Assembly (NCBI GenBank): GCA_034422455.1
Contig: DAOUJQ010000023.1
Location: 62,001-126,000 of the forward strand
Source of the DNA: UBA1127 sp034422455
GTDB taxonomy: Bacteria > Chloroflexota > Dehalococcoidia > Lucifugimonadales > UBA1127
Length of the DNA stretch: 64,000 nucleotides
Reading direction: 5' to 3'
In this document: positions 1 to 8,841 of the stretch, one piece after another
How positions within the stretch are numbered: position 1 is the stretch's first letter
How the letters are laid out: every line of letters starts with the position of its first letter
Notes under the pieces: model-generated
Told to the model about the DNA's origin: nothing
Database searches by the model: none
Seen by the model: the letters and a program-made list of their open reading frames with translations, nothing else
Made by a program: the position numbers and the translations under genes

Positions 1-408
1 GACGTGGCCAGTGGCCTTGTGCGCGAAATAAACCATCTGCGCCTCAAGGCCTACCTCAATCCGTCTCAACATCAGCTCACATTGCAGCTTGAAGCAGAAG
101 GATGGCGTATCTGGGAGGATGAAGGGGATTGGTACGAGTACCTTTTCTCGCAAGCCCTGGCAGACTCTGGGCAGGAACCAGACGCAACGGTTGTACTCTT
201 GATTACTGTCGACCCGGATTATGCGGACTTGGTACGGGAGCTACACAGAAATAGGGTGCAGGTGTACGTCATAGCTCCAATGCAACCCTTTCAAACCGAC
301 AGGCGAATCGGCGAGGCTGCGCGCGAAGGGCATGTGATCAACCCGCCGAATCACCTGTTAAGCGAAAACCCTCGGTTGCTTTATGATAGGTCCAAGCCAA
401 CGAGGTAG
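1..408 (+). CDS. NYN/PIN-like domain protein, C-terminal part
   Basis: The frame is open to the left edge, so this is the C-terminal 135 or so codons of a longer gene; a GTG at position 4 could act as a start but lacks a visible upstream region. The stretch VVLLITVDPDYADLVREL followed by VQVYVIAP has the strand-D-helix-strand pattern of NYN/PIN-like nuclease domains, where the aspartates bind metal. The fold call is from pattern only. It lies upstream of the nuo operon, separated by about 125 bp with a promoter, so it is probably not co-transcribed with it. Its base composition is lower in GC than the nuo genes. Confidence 0.5.
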   Translation, partial: DVASGLVREINHLRLKAYLNPSQHQLTLQLEAEGWRIWEDEGDWYEYLFSQALADSGQEPDATVVLLITVDPDYADLVRELHRNRVQVYVIAPMQPFQTDRRIGEAAREGHVINPPNHLLSENPRLLYDRSKPTR

Positions 409-484
409 GGTTCACCCACTCCCCTCTTGAAGCTGGGACGACCGATCTAGTAGTTCCCATGACGGAGGCTGAACGCCCTCGCCC

Positions 485-513
485 ATGACGCCGCCATAAG
501 GCCGTGCTATAGT
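485..513 (+). promoter_or_regulatory. Predicted sigma-70 promoter of the nuo operon
   Basis: ATGACG at 485-490 (4 of 6 to TTGACA) and TATAGT at 508-513 (5 of 6 to TATAAT) are separated by 17 bp. A start site near 520 would leave a short leader that contains GGAGGAGG (521-528) just before the nuoA ATG at 534. Confidence 0.5.
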
Positions 514-533
514 GGTGCCCGGAGGAGGACGCC

Positions 534-892
534 ATGCCTGAGGGGTATGCCCTGAACTACACCGCCGTGGTTATCGTCGCGGCCGTTGGGCTGCTGGCGA
601 TGGGCGGCATGCTGGCCGCGAGCTTCCTCCTCGCGCCCAAGCGGAAGTCGGAGGCGAAGGAGCTGCCCTTCGAGTGCGGCATCCCCCCGGCGCCCTTCTC
701 GTGGTCGCAGATCCACGTGCGCTACTACATCTTCGCCATCCTCTTCCTGCTCTTCGACGTTGAGGCGGTCTTCATCTTCCCGTGGATCCTCACCTTCCTG
801 CAGGGCGCGTCCTGGGTCTTCTACGAGATGATCCTGTTCATCGCCGTCCTGCTCTTCGGCGTGCTCTACGGGTGGCGCAAGGGGGTCCTGCA

Positions 893-902
<10 letters not shown>
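534..902 (+). CDS. nuoA: NADH-quinone oxidoreductase subunit A
   Basis: Membrane subunit of respiratory complex I, 122 residues, the usual length for NuoA. Three hydrophobic segments are visible (about residues 8-33, 60-85, 90-115). The loop motif FECG (46-49) and the acidic helix motif FDVEAVF are family hallmarks next to the quinone channel. ATG at 534 follows a strong GGAGGAGG site. It is the first gene of the nuo cluster; nuoB begins before its stop codon, so the two are translationally coupled. Confidence 0.96.
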
Positions 903-1561
<659 letters not shown>

Positions 1562-2050
1562 GCCCGTCGGGCTGGACGAGCGCGGCGAGGCGCTGAAGGC
1601 CCTGCTCCCCGGTCCGCTGGCATCCTATTCGCCCGAGGTGGACTCCGCGCTGGACGAGGTGATCGTCACGGTGGCGGCCGGCCACCTGCTGGACGCGTGC
1701 GCGACGCTCCGCTCCGACCCGGCCCTCTCCTTCGACTACCTGCGGTGCCTGTCGGTTGTCGACTACGAGGACCGGTTCCAGGTGGTGTACCACCTCTGGT
1801 CGCGGGAGCACCGGCACAAGCTCGTGCTGAAGGTGGACGCGGACGTGGACGCGCCCTCGGTGCCGTCGGTGACGGGCGTCTGGCGCGGCGCCGACTGGTT
1901 CGAGCGGGAGGGCCACGACCTGTTCGGCGTGGAGTTCCCCGGACACCCGGAGATGAAGGTCCTCATCCTGTACGAGGGCTTCGAGGGCTTCCCGGGGCGG
2001 AAGTCGTTCCCGTTCCACGACTACCAGGAGTGGTAGGGGCCGCTTCCGGT

Positions 2051-2070
2051 GCGGCGTGAGTTGACGCCGC
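2051..2070 (+). terminator. Weak terminator-like hairpin after nuoC
   Basis: GCGGCGT (2051-2057) and ACGCCGC (2064-2070) form a perfect 7-bp stem with a 6-nt loop, followed by a short T-containing run. It may cause partial termination between nuoC and korA. The T-tract is poor, so confidence is low. Confidence 0.3.
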
Positions 2071-2111
2071 TACGGCCTTTCTGTAGGGTGTGGCGCATAG
2101 CCCAACAACCA

Positions 2112-2132
2112 CCTATAGATGCTTTCTATAGG
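2112..2132. promoter_or_regulatory. Perfect palindrome upstream of korAB, possible operator
   Basis: CCTATAGA (2112-2119), a 5-bp spacer and TCTATAGG (2125-2132) form a perfect 8-bp inverted repeat in an unusually AT-rich patch. It lies about 36 bp upstream of the predicted korA -35 box, a suitable position for an activator or repressor dimer. Function is inferred from position and symmetry only. Confidence 0.4.
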
Positions 2133-2167
2133 CCAATATGCATGACTATTCGTTAACCCTTGGGGAG

Positions 2168-2197
2168 TTGGACGCGCCAAGGCATTGCCCGTATACT
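2168..2197 (+). promoter_or_regulatory. Predicted promoter of korAB inside the nuo cluster
   Basis: TATACT at 2192-2197 (5 of 6 to TATAAT) with TTGGAC at 2168-2173 as a weak -35 box, 18 bp apart. The start site would be near 2204, about 45 nt before the korA ATG. It would allow korAB and the downstream nuo genes to be transcribed separately from nuoABC. Confidence 0.45.
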
Positions 2198-2249
2198 CCC
2201 CTAATTGCTCAAGCTATCTGCTTGAACGGCGTACTGAGGAGCAAAGACT

Positions 2250-4025
2250 ATGGCCGGCAATTTCGATTTTGGCTTGGCGATCGGCGGTGAGGCGGGACAG
2301 GGAATCGCCACGCCGGGCAACATTCTGACGCGGTTGTTCATCCGCAGGGGTCTCTACTTCAACGCCTACAACGCCTACCAGTCCATCGTCCGCGGCGGCC
2401 ACATCTTCCTGACCGTGCGCATCAGCGACGAGCCGGTCTACACCCACGGCGACAAGCTGGACCTGCTGCTCTGCCTGAACCAGGACACGATGAACCGGCA
2501 CCTGGGCCTCATGGGCCCCGGGACGCGCGCGGTCTTCAACAGCGACAGCATCAATCCGGGCAACCCCAGGGAGGGCGTGGAGCTCTGCCCCATCCCCGTG
2601 TCGTCGGTGACCGGCAGCCGCAACCGGCTGGTGCAGAACACCGTGGCCGTCGGCGCGACGTGCGCCCTGATGCAGCTCGATTTCGGCATCCTCGAGGACT
2701 CCCTGAAGGTGCGGTTCGCGCGGCAGGGGCAATCGGTGGTCGACGAGAACGTCGGTGTGGCCCGCGCCGGCTACGAGTACGCGCAGGAGAACTTCACCCC
2801 GTTCCCGATGCCGCTGCCGGAGAAGGACAGGCCGATGGCGCAGTGGGCCGGCAACGAGGCCATCGCCATGGGTGCGGCCTCGGCGGGCGTGAAGTTCTAC
2901 GCGGCCTACCCCATGAGCCCGTCGACGGGCGTCCTGCACTGGATGGCGCAGAACGCGCGGGACCTGGGCATCATGGTGCGGCAGGTCGAGGACGAGATCG
3001 GTGTCGCGAACATGGTGATCGGCGCGGCCCACGCGGGGGCGCGGGCCATGTGCTCGACCTCCGGCGGAGGCTTCGCGCTGATGACCGAGGCCGTCGGCGC
3101 CGCGTCCATGATGGAGATTCCCGTCGTCATGGTGAACGTGCAGCGGGCGGGCCCGTCGACCGGCGTGCCGACCAAGACGGAGCAGGGCGACCTGTGGCAG
3201 ATGCTGGGCGCCAGCCAGGGCGACTTCCCCCGCCTCATCGTGGCCCCGCTGAACGCGCTGGACGCCTTCAACACCATCCCGGAGATCTTCAACCTGGCCG
3301 ACCACTACCAGTGCCCCGGCCTGGTGCTGTCCGACCTGTTGATCTCGGAGGGCACCTTCAGCGTGGACCCGGACGACATCAACATGAACCCGTCGATAGA
3401 CCGGGGAGCGATCATCACGGAGGCCGGCCCGAACGGCGGCTACCAGCGCTACAAGGACACCGAGGACGGCATCTCGCCGCGGGCCCTGCCCGGCACCGAG
3501 GGCTACGTCCACGTGGTCGCCACCGACGAGCACGACGAGGACGGCGGCCTCATCAGCGACGAGTACACGAACCCGTACAAGCGCCGCGCCATGGTGGAGA
3601 AGCGCGCCCGCAAGCTGGACGACGCCCTGCAGCGGGTCCCAGCCCCCGAGGTCGAGGGCCCGGCCGACGCCGACGTGACCCTCATCGGCTGGGGATCGTC
3701 CTACGGCGCCATCAAGGAGGCCGCCGAGCAGCTCAACGCGGACGGGATCAGCACGAACCGGCTGCACGTTAAGTGGATCGTTCCCTTCCACGGGGACGCC
3801 ATCGCCGCCGTGGTGAACGCCGCCAGGAAGCCGGTCATCGTCGAGAACAACCACTCCGGCCAGTTCTACCGCTACCTGCGGAGCGAGACCGGCGTGACCA
3901 TCGACAGCCACATCCGCAAGTACGACGGCGAACCCTTCATGCCGCACCACATCGCGAATGGCGTGCGGGAGATCCTGGCGGGACAGGCGGACGTCTTTGT
4001 TCCCTACCAGGAAGTGAACGTATAG
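2250..4025 (+). CDS. korA: 2-oxoacid:ferredoxin oxidoreductase, fused gamma-alpha subunit
   Basis: Large subunit (591 aa) of a two-subunit 2-oxoacid (probably 2-oxoglutarate) ferredoxin oxidoreductase, which oxidatively decarboxylates a 2-oxoacid to acyl-CoA and reduces ferredoxin. Residues 1-190 are the gamma domain (GGEAGQGI near residue 12); the alpha domain follows with YPMSPSTG, EDEIGVANMVIGA and AGPSTGVPTKTEQGD. The C-terminal third holds the domain with IGWGSSYGAIKEA. GAGGAG precedes the ATG. korB follows 12 bp later. The gene sits between nuoC and nuoD, which suggests that the ferredoxin it reduces feeds complex I. The exact 2-oxoacid cannot be settled from sequence. Confidence 0.92.
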   Translation: MAGNFDFGLAIGGEAGQGIATPGNILTRLFIRRGLYFNAYNAYQSIVRGGHIFLTVRISDEPVYTHGDKLDLLLCLNQDTMNRHLGLMGPGTRAVFNSDSINPGNPREGVELCPIPVSSVTGSRNRLVQNTVAVGATCALMQLDFGILEDSLKVRFARQGQSVVDENVGVARAGYEYAQENFTPFPMPLPEKDRPMAQWAGNEAIAMGAASAGVKFYAAYPMSPSTGVLHWMAQNARDLGIMVRQVEDEIGVANMVIGAAHAGARAMCSTSGGGFALMTEAVGAASMMEIPVVMVNVQRAGPSTGVPTKTEQGDLWQMLGASQGDFPRLIVAPLNALDAFNTIPEIFNLADHYQCPGLVLSDLLISEGTFSVDPDDINMNPSIDRGAIITEAGPNGGYQRYKDTEDGISPRALPGTEGYVHVVATDEHDEDGGLISDEYTNPYKRRAMVEKRARKLDDALQRVPAPEVEGPADADVTLIGWGSSYGAIKEAAEQLNADGISTNRLHVKWIVPFHGDAIAAVVNAARKPVIVENNHSGQFYRYLRSETGVTIDSHIRKYDGEPFMPHHIANGVREILAGQADVFVPYQEVNV

Positions 4026-4037
4026 GGAGGAACCGAG

Positions 4038-4925
4038 ATGACCACAGGCACTGAGCAACTAACCGCTGCAAACTTCCGCTCCGGGATCAACCCGGACTGG
4101 TGCCCGGGGTGCGGCGACTTCGGCGTGCTCAACTCGCTGCAGCGCGCCTGCGCCGAGCTGGGTCTCCGGCCCCACCAGATCCTGACGGTGAGCGGCATCG
4201 GCTGCTCCTCCAACCTGCCGGGCTACATCAACGCCTACGGCGCGCACACGCTGCACGGCCGCTCGCTGGCCGTGGCGACGGGCGCCAAGATGGCGAACCA
4301 CGACCTGACGGTCATCGCCACCGGCGGCGACGGCGACGGCTACGGCATCGGCGGCAACCACTTCACCCACACGGCCCGCCGCAACGTGGACATCACCTAC
4401 ATCGTCATGAACAACCAGATCTACGGCCTGACCACGGGCCAGATCTCGCCGACGAGCCGCCTGGGCATGCGGACCAAGAGCACGCCCTTCGGCAACGTGG
4501 AGACGCCGCTCAACCCCCTGACCTCCGCGATCATGAACGGCGCGACCTACGTGGCCCGCGCCTACAGCAGCGATATCCGGCACACGACGGCGCTGATCAA
4601 GGGCGCCATCGAGCACAAGGGCTTTGCGCTGGTGGACGTCTTCAGCCCCTGCGTCACCTTCAACCTCGACAACTCCCACGACTTCTTCAAGGAGCGCGTG
4701 GTGAAGCTCGAGGACGAAGGGCACGACCCGCAGGACTGGAAGGCGGCCTGCGAGAAGGCCATGGCGTGGGGCGAGACGATCTACACGGGCCTGTTCTTCC
4801 AGGGCAATGACATCGAGACGCTGGGGCAGCGGGAGCCGGTCCTGGACAAGGGCGGACCCCTCGTCCACCGTGAGCTGGCCGTCACGGACGAGCAGCGCAA
4901 CAAGATCGTCGGCCGCATGATGTAA
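4038..4925 (+). CDS. korB: 2-oxoacid:ferredoxin oxidoreductase, beta subunit
   Basis: Thiamine-diphosphate-binding subunit (295 aa) of the same enzyme. WCPGCGDFG (Cys22, Cys25) opens the domain, and GGDGDGYGIGGNHF (about 96-109) followed by MNNQIYGLTTGQ is the TPP/Mg motif. The family carries a [4Fe-4S] cluster held by Cys22, Cys25 and further cysteines downstream. No separate ferredoxin (delta) subunit is encoded next to it, as in other two-subunit KorAB enzymes, so a soluble ferredoxin must accept the electrons. AGGGAGGAA precedes the ATG. A 113-bp GC-rich gap separates it from nuoD. Confidence 0.93.
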   Translation: MTTGTEQLTAANFRSGINPDWCPGCGDFGVLNSLQRACAELGLRPHQILTVSGIGCSSNLPGYINAYGAHTLHGRSLAVATGAKMANHDLTVIATGGDGDGYGIGGNHFTHTARRNVDITYIVMNNQIYGLTTGQISPTSRLGMRTKSTPFGNVETPLNPLTSAIMNGATYVARAYSSDIRHTTALIKGAIEHKGFALVDVFSPCVTFNLDNSHDFFKERVVKLEDEGHDPQDWKAACEKAMAWGETIYTGLFFQGNDIETLGQREPVLDKGGPLVHRELAVTDEQRNKIVGRMM

Positions 4926-5038
4926 CCGGCGTTGCGGCAGCGGGCCGGGCCGCGGCAGCCGCTGCGTGAACGCATGACAGTCCCGCGGCCGGCCGGGCGT
5001 GAAGAGCCTCGGCTGGCCGCAACTCTCGTGGAGAGGGT

Positions 5039-6157
5039 ATGACGGAAGCCCAGCGCCTGGAATCCGTAGATATCCTTGTGAACATGGGGCCGCAGCACCC
5101 CTCAACCCATGGCGTCTTCCGCATGGTGCTCTGGGTGGACGGCGAGCGCGTGGTCGACGTCGACCCCCACATCGGCTACCTCCACCGCGGCTCCGAGAAG
5201 CTCTCCGAGGGCGAGCTCTATCCCCAGATAATCACGCTCTTCGACCGCATGGACTACATCGCCAACTTCAACACGGAGCTGGCGTTCTGCGGCGCCGTCG
5301 AGAAGATGATGGGCGTGGTGGTCCCGGAGCGCGCCGAGTACATCCGCGTCATCCTCTGCGAGCTCAACCGCATCTCCAGCCACATGCTCTTCTACGGCAC
5401 CATGGGGCTGGACGCCGGCGCCATGACGCCCATCATGTACGGGTTCCGGGAGCGGGAGCGCATCCAGAACCTCTTCGAGGCCGTCACCGGCGCGCGCATG
5501 ATGCACAACTACTTCCGCATCGGCGGGCTGCGCGAGGAGCCGCCGGACGACTTCGTCGAGCGGGTGAGCGGCGTGCTGCCCGCCATCGAGCAGGGCATCG
5601 AGGAGGGGGACCGGCTGCTGACGTACAACGAGGTCTTCCTGGCGCGGTCCAGGGGCGTCGGCGTCATGAGCGGGCAGGACGCGTTGGAGTACGGCCTCAC
5701 CGGGCCGTCGCTGCGGGCGTCGGGCATCCCGGACGACATCCGGGCCGTCGAGCCGTACTCGGTGTACGACCGTTTCGACTTCGACATCCCCGTCGGCGAG
5801 AACGGCGACACGTGGGACCGGTACGCGATGCGGGTGGAGGAGATGCGGCAGTCGGTGAAGATCGTGAAGCAGGCGCTGGAACAGATGCCGGAGGCCGGGC
5901 CCATCAAGGCGCCGGGCGTCCGCAGCATCCCCCGGCCGCCCAAGGGCGAGGCCTACTTCCGGGCCGAGAACCCCCGGGGCGAGATCGGCGTGTACCTGGT
6001 CAGCGACGGCGGCGACAAGCCGTACCGGCTGAAGATCCGGCCGCCGTCCTTCGCCAACCTGCAGGCGCTGCGGCCCATGATGCGCAACACCTACGTGGCC
6101 GACGCCGTCATGATCCTGGGATCGCTGGACATCGTCCTCGGGGAGGTGGACCGGTGA
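5039..6157 (+). CDS. nuoD: NADH-quinone oxidoreductase subunit D
   Basis: The 49 kDa-type subunit, which forms the quinone site with NuoB and is related to the large subunit of NiFe hydrogenases. The N-terminal NMGPQHPSTHG motif and ERAEYIRVILCELNRISSH are diagnostic; 372 residues is normal. GGAGAGGG lies just before the ATG. Its stop codon overlaps the GTG start of nuoH. Confidence 0.96.
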   Translation: MTEAQRLESVDILVNMGPQHPSTHGVFRMVLWVDGERVVDVDPHIGYLHRGSEKLSEGELYPQIITLFDRMDYIANFNTELAFCGAVEKMMGVVVPERAEYIRVILCELNRISSHMLFYGTMGLDAGAMTPIMYGFRERERIQNLFEAVTGARMMHNYFRIGGLREEPPDDFVERVSGVLPAIEQGIEEGDRLLTYNEVFLARSRGVGVMSGQDALEYGLTGPSLRASGIPDDIRAVEPYSVYDRFDFDIPVGENGDTWDRYAMRVEEMRQSVKIVKQALEQMPEAGPIKAPGVRSIPRPPKGEAYFRAENPRGEIGVYLVSDGGDKPYRLKIRPPSFANLQALRPMMRNTYVADAVMILGSLDIVLGEVDR

Positions 6158-7314
6158 TCCTCCGCCTGGCCCTTGCCGTGGGCGTCCTCATCACCGTCGC
6201 GCTGGTGGGGCTGGCCGTCCTGCTGGGCGGCGAGGACGCGCTGCTGCTGGTCCTCCGCGCCGGAGGGCTGCTCACCATCCTGAGCGTCGTGGTGCTCTCG
6301 CTGACGTGGCTGGAGCGGAAGGCGCTGGGCCGTATCCAGCAGCGCATCGGGCCGATGCGCGTGGGCCCCTTCGGCGTGCTGCAGCCCGTCGCCGACGCGA
6401 TCAAGCTGGTGGTGAAGGAAGACATCGTGCCGTCGTGGGTGGACAAGCCCATCTACTGGCTGGCGCCGCTGGCGGTCTTCGTGCCGAGCTTCCTCGTCTG
6501 GGTGGCCGTGCCCTTCAGCAGCGACCTGGTGCTGCGGGACATGGACCTGGGCGTGCTCTACATCCTCGCCATGTCCGTGCTCTCCATCATCGGGCTGATC
6601 ATGGCGGGCTGGGGCTCCGCCAACAAGTACGGCATCCTGGGCGGCCTGCGCAGCGCAGCGCAGCTCATCAGCTACGAGATCCCGCTGCTGGTCATCGCGA
6701 TGACGGTCGCCATGCTGGCGGGGACGCTGAACCTGACGGAGATCGCCGAGGGGCAGGGGTACCAGTGGTACATCCTGCTGCAGCCGCTGGCCTTCGTCGT
6801 CTTCCTGCTGGCGGGCCTCGCCGAGGTGGGCCGCAGCCCGTTCGACATCTTCCAGGCCGAGTCGGAGCTGGTGGGCGGGCCGTTCATCGAGTACAGCGGC
6901 GCCCACTGGTCCATCTTCTTCCTCGCCGAGTACATGAACACCTTCCTGGTGGCCGCGCTGGTGACCATCTTCTTCCTTGGCGGGTGGTCCGGGCCCTTCC
7001 TGCCGGAGGTGCTCTGGTTCCTGATCAAGTGCTACGCCGTCATCCTGGTCATCTTCTGGATGCGGGGGACGCTGCCGCGCCTGCGCATCGACCAGCTCAT
7101 GGCCTTCGGCTGGCAGGCGCTGGTGCCGCTGTCGTTCCTGAACTTCATCCTGGTGTCCTTCGTCATGTTCCAGGGCTGGCCTGTCTGGGTGCACACGGCG
7201 CTGGGCGTGGTGATGCTGGCGGCGACGGCGGTCTTCGTCTACACGCGGCAGGCGTCGGAGAAGGCGCGGCCCAGGGTACAGCTCGTTTCGGCACGGGAGG
7301 TGCGACGTGTTTAG
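6154..7314 (+). CDS. nuoH: NADH-quinone oxidoreductase subunit H
   Basis: Membrane subunit that links the peripheral arm to the proton-pumping arm (386 aa, about eight hydrophobic segments). The motifs LTWLERKALGRIQQRIGP and EVGRSPFDIFQAESELVGG are family signatures; their charged residues line the quinone cavity and E-channel. The GTG at 6154 overlaps the nuoD stop (GTGA) and gives a normal-length protein. A longer reading frame upstream is antisense-like noise over nuoD. Confidence 0.95.
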   Translation: MILRLALAVGVLITVALVGLAVLLGGEDALLLVLRAGGLLTILSVVVLSLTWLERKALGRIQQRIGPMRVGPFGVLQPVADAIKLVVKEDIVPSWVDKPIYWLAPLAVFVPSFLVWVAVPFSSDLVLRDMDLGVLYILAMSVLSIIGLIMAGWGSANKYGILGGLRSAAQLISYEIPLLVIAMTVAMLAGTLNLTEIAEGQGYQWYILLQPLAFVVFLLAGLAEVGRSPFDIFQAESELVGGPFIEYSGAHWSIFFLAEYMNTFLVAALVTIFFLGGWSGPFLPEVLWFLIKCYAVILVIFWMRGTLPRLRIDQLMAFGWQALVPLSFLNFILVSFVMFQGWPVWVHTALGVVMLAATAVFVYTRQASEKARPRVQLVSAREVRRV

Positions 7315-7861
7315 CACGCTCAAGGGAATGCTCGTCACGCTGACGACGACGCTCCGCAAGCCGGTGACGGCGCAGTACCCCAAGCAGCACCTGCCCCTGC
7401 AGGAGCGGCAGTGGGGCTTCCCCGCGCTGACGTGGGACGGCGAGGTGGGCGAGCCCTACTGCGTGGGCTGCATGGTCTGCGTGCGCATGTGCCCGACGCA
7501 GTGCATGTCCGGCACCATGATCGACAACCCCAAGCACGCTGAGGGAACGAGCACGCGCCGCAAGATCATCGGCGACTTCGAGATCAACCTCGGGCGCTGC
7601 ATCCTGTGCGGCATCTGCGTGGAGGTCTGCAACTTCGACGCCATCGAGATGAGCCACGAGCACGAGATCAGCCACTACGCCCGCAACGGCCGCCGGACGG
7701 ACCTGCCCGTGCTGCTGGAGATGGGAGTGAAGTACCAGCGGGAGTCCAACTGGATCCCCCCGACGAAGAAGAAGGCCGCTTTGGCGGCCGCAGCCAAGGC
7801 GGCTGGGGCCGTCGAGGGCGGCTCGGACGGCGACGCTGAGGCAAAGGAGGACGAGGCCTAG
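7307..7861 (+). CDS. nuoI: NADH-quinone oxidoreductase subunit I
   Basis: Ferredoxin-like subunit with the two [4Fe-4S] clusters N6a and N6b. Ligands are Cys52/55/58/62 (CVGCMVCVRMCP) and Cys98/101/104/108 (CILCGICVEVCN). The last 35 residues are a Lys/Ala- then acid-rich tail that should be disordered. In an 11-subunit complex this is the outermost Fe-S subunit and therefore the likely ferredoxin docking point. The GTG start overlaps nuoH by 8 bp, and its stop overlaps the nuoJ start. Confidence 0.95.
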   Translation: MFSTLKGMLVTLTTTLRKPVTAQYPKQHLPLQERQWGFPALTWDGEVGEPYCVGCMVCVRMCPTQCMSGTMIDNPKHAEGTSTRRKIIGDFEINLGRCILCGICVEVCNFDAIEMSHEHEISHYARNGRRTDLPVLLEMGVKYQRESNWIPPTKKKAALAAAAKAAGAVEGGSDGDAEAKEDEA

Positions 7862-8379
7862 TGGACGCCCAGGCAGTCGCCTTCGGCATCGTGGCCGTGG
7901 TGGCGCTCGTCAGCGGCTTTGGCGTGGTGACCAGCCGCAACGTGGCGCACGCGGCCATCTTCCTGCTGGTGAGCCTGGCGTCCGTGGCGGGCGTCTTCAT
8001 CCTGCTGGTGGCCGAGTTCCTCGCGCTGGTGCAGGTGCTCATCTACGGCGGCGCGGTGACCATCGTGCTGCTGTTCGCGCTGATGCTGACGCGCGCCGAG
8101 GAGTTCTCCAACGTCAGGAACAACCCGCAGTGGGCCGTGGCGGCCGTCGCGGCCGTGGGGGTGCTCGGCGTGCTGGGCGCGGTCATCCTCAGCGACCGGC
8201 TGCAGACGCAGGACCTGGAGGGCCCGAGCCTGCAGGCGCTGGGCGGCGAACTGTTCACCAACTGGGTCGTACCCTTCGAGATAGCCTCGCTGGTGCTGCT
8301 GATCGCCCTCATCGGCGCGATCATTCTCGCCCGCGCCTCCGACAGCGACGGCGGCTCCACGCCAGGGAGCGAGGGCTAG
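7861..8379 (+). CDS. nuoJ: NADH-quinone oxidoreductase subunit J
   Basis: Five-helix membrane subunit of complex I (172 aa). The segment LVQVLIYGGAVTIVLLFALM, with the pi-bulge helix sequence QVLIYGGAV, is the family hallmark. The GTG start shares one base with the nuoI stop. The C-terminal tail is polar and short. Confidence 0.93.
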   Translation: MDAQAVAFGIVAVVALVSGFGVVTSRNVAHAAIFLLVSLASVAGVFILLVAEFLALVQVLIYGGAVTIVLLFALMLTRAEEFSNVRNNPQWAVAAVAAVGVLGVLGAVILSDRLQTQDLEGPSLQALGGELFTNWVVPFEIASLVLLIALIGAIILARASDSDGGSTPGSEG

Positions 8380-8381
8380 CC

Positions 8382-8687
8382 ATGGAGCTGTACCACGTCG
8401 AGCTGCTGAGCGCCGCGCTGTTCGCCATGGGCGTGTACGGCGTGCTGGCGCGCCGCAACGCCGTCATGGTGCTCATGGCGGTGGAGCTGATGCTCAATGC
8501 CGTCACGCTGAACGCGGTGGCCTACGCGGCCTTCCTCGACCCGGGACGGCTGGTGGGCCAGGTGATCACGGTCTTCGTCATCACGGTTGCCGCCGCCGAG
8601 GTTGGCCTCGCGATGGCCATCATCCTGCGGCTCTACCGGGTGCGGGCGACGGCCAACGTGGACGAGGCGGACTCGATGAAGGGGTAG
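8382..8687 (+). CDS. nuoK: NADH-quinone oxidoreductase subunit K
   Basis: Three-helix membrane subunit (101 aa) homologous to MrpC. The buried glutamates of the proton path are seen in VMVLMAVELMLNAV and in ITVAAAEVGLAMAI. The ATG at 8382 is two bases after the nuoJ stop. It is followed by a 154-bp gap holding two kinds of dispersed repeats before nuoL. Confidence 0.94.
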   Translation: MELYHVELLSAALFAMGVYGVLARRNAVMVLMAVELMLNAVTLNAVAYAAFLDPGRLVGQVITVFVITVAAAEVGLAMAIILRLYRVRATANVDEADSMKG

Positions 8688-8689
8688 CG

Positions 8690-8715
8690 CCCTTCGACAG
8701 GCTCAGGGCGAACGG
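8690..8715 (+). repeat. Dispersed repeat family R1, copy 1
   Basis: 26-bp unit CCCTTCGACAGGCTCAGGGC followed by GAACGG, inside the nuoK-nuoL gap. CCCT/AGGG and the inner bases form an imperfect hairpin. Related copies occur at 14829, 31528, 43156, 54584 and 54634. Confidence 0.75.
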
Positions 8716-8737
8716 GCAAGTTAAAGATTCCGGGTCA

Positions 8738-8797
8738 GCGTCGGGGTTTCCCTGCCTTCGCAGGGACAGGCTCTGCCTCCGCAGGAACGACGAGGAG
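8738..8797 (-). repeat. Dispersed repeat family R2, degenerate copy
   Basis: Read on the minus strand, it begins CGTCGTTCCTGCGGAGGCAG and contains CCTGCGAAGGCAGGG, matching the hairpin repeats at 15433, 25580 and 38299. It looks like two overlapping or rearranged copies. Confidence 0.5.
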
Positions 8798-8841
8798 GAC
8801 TGGGTGACAGGAACGCACGGACATAGGGCGGAGGCCGGCCG

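Noticed and set aside
2214..4058. A minus-strand frame of about 600 codons opposite korA
   Set aside because: Val/His/Asp-rich shadow of korA codons without motif or ribosome site.
4926..5038. GC-rich inverted segments after korB as a terminator
   Set aside because: No T-run and several competing stems; nuoD follows in the same direction.
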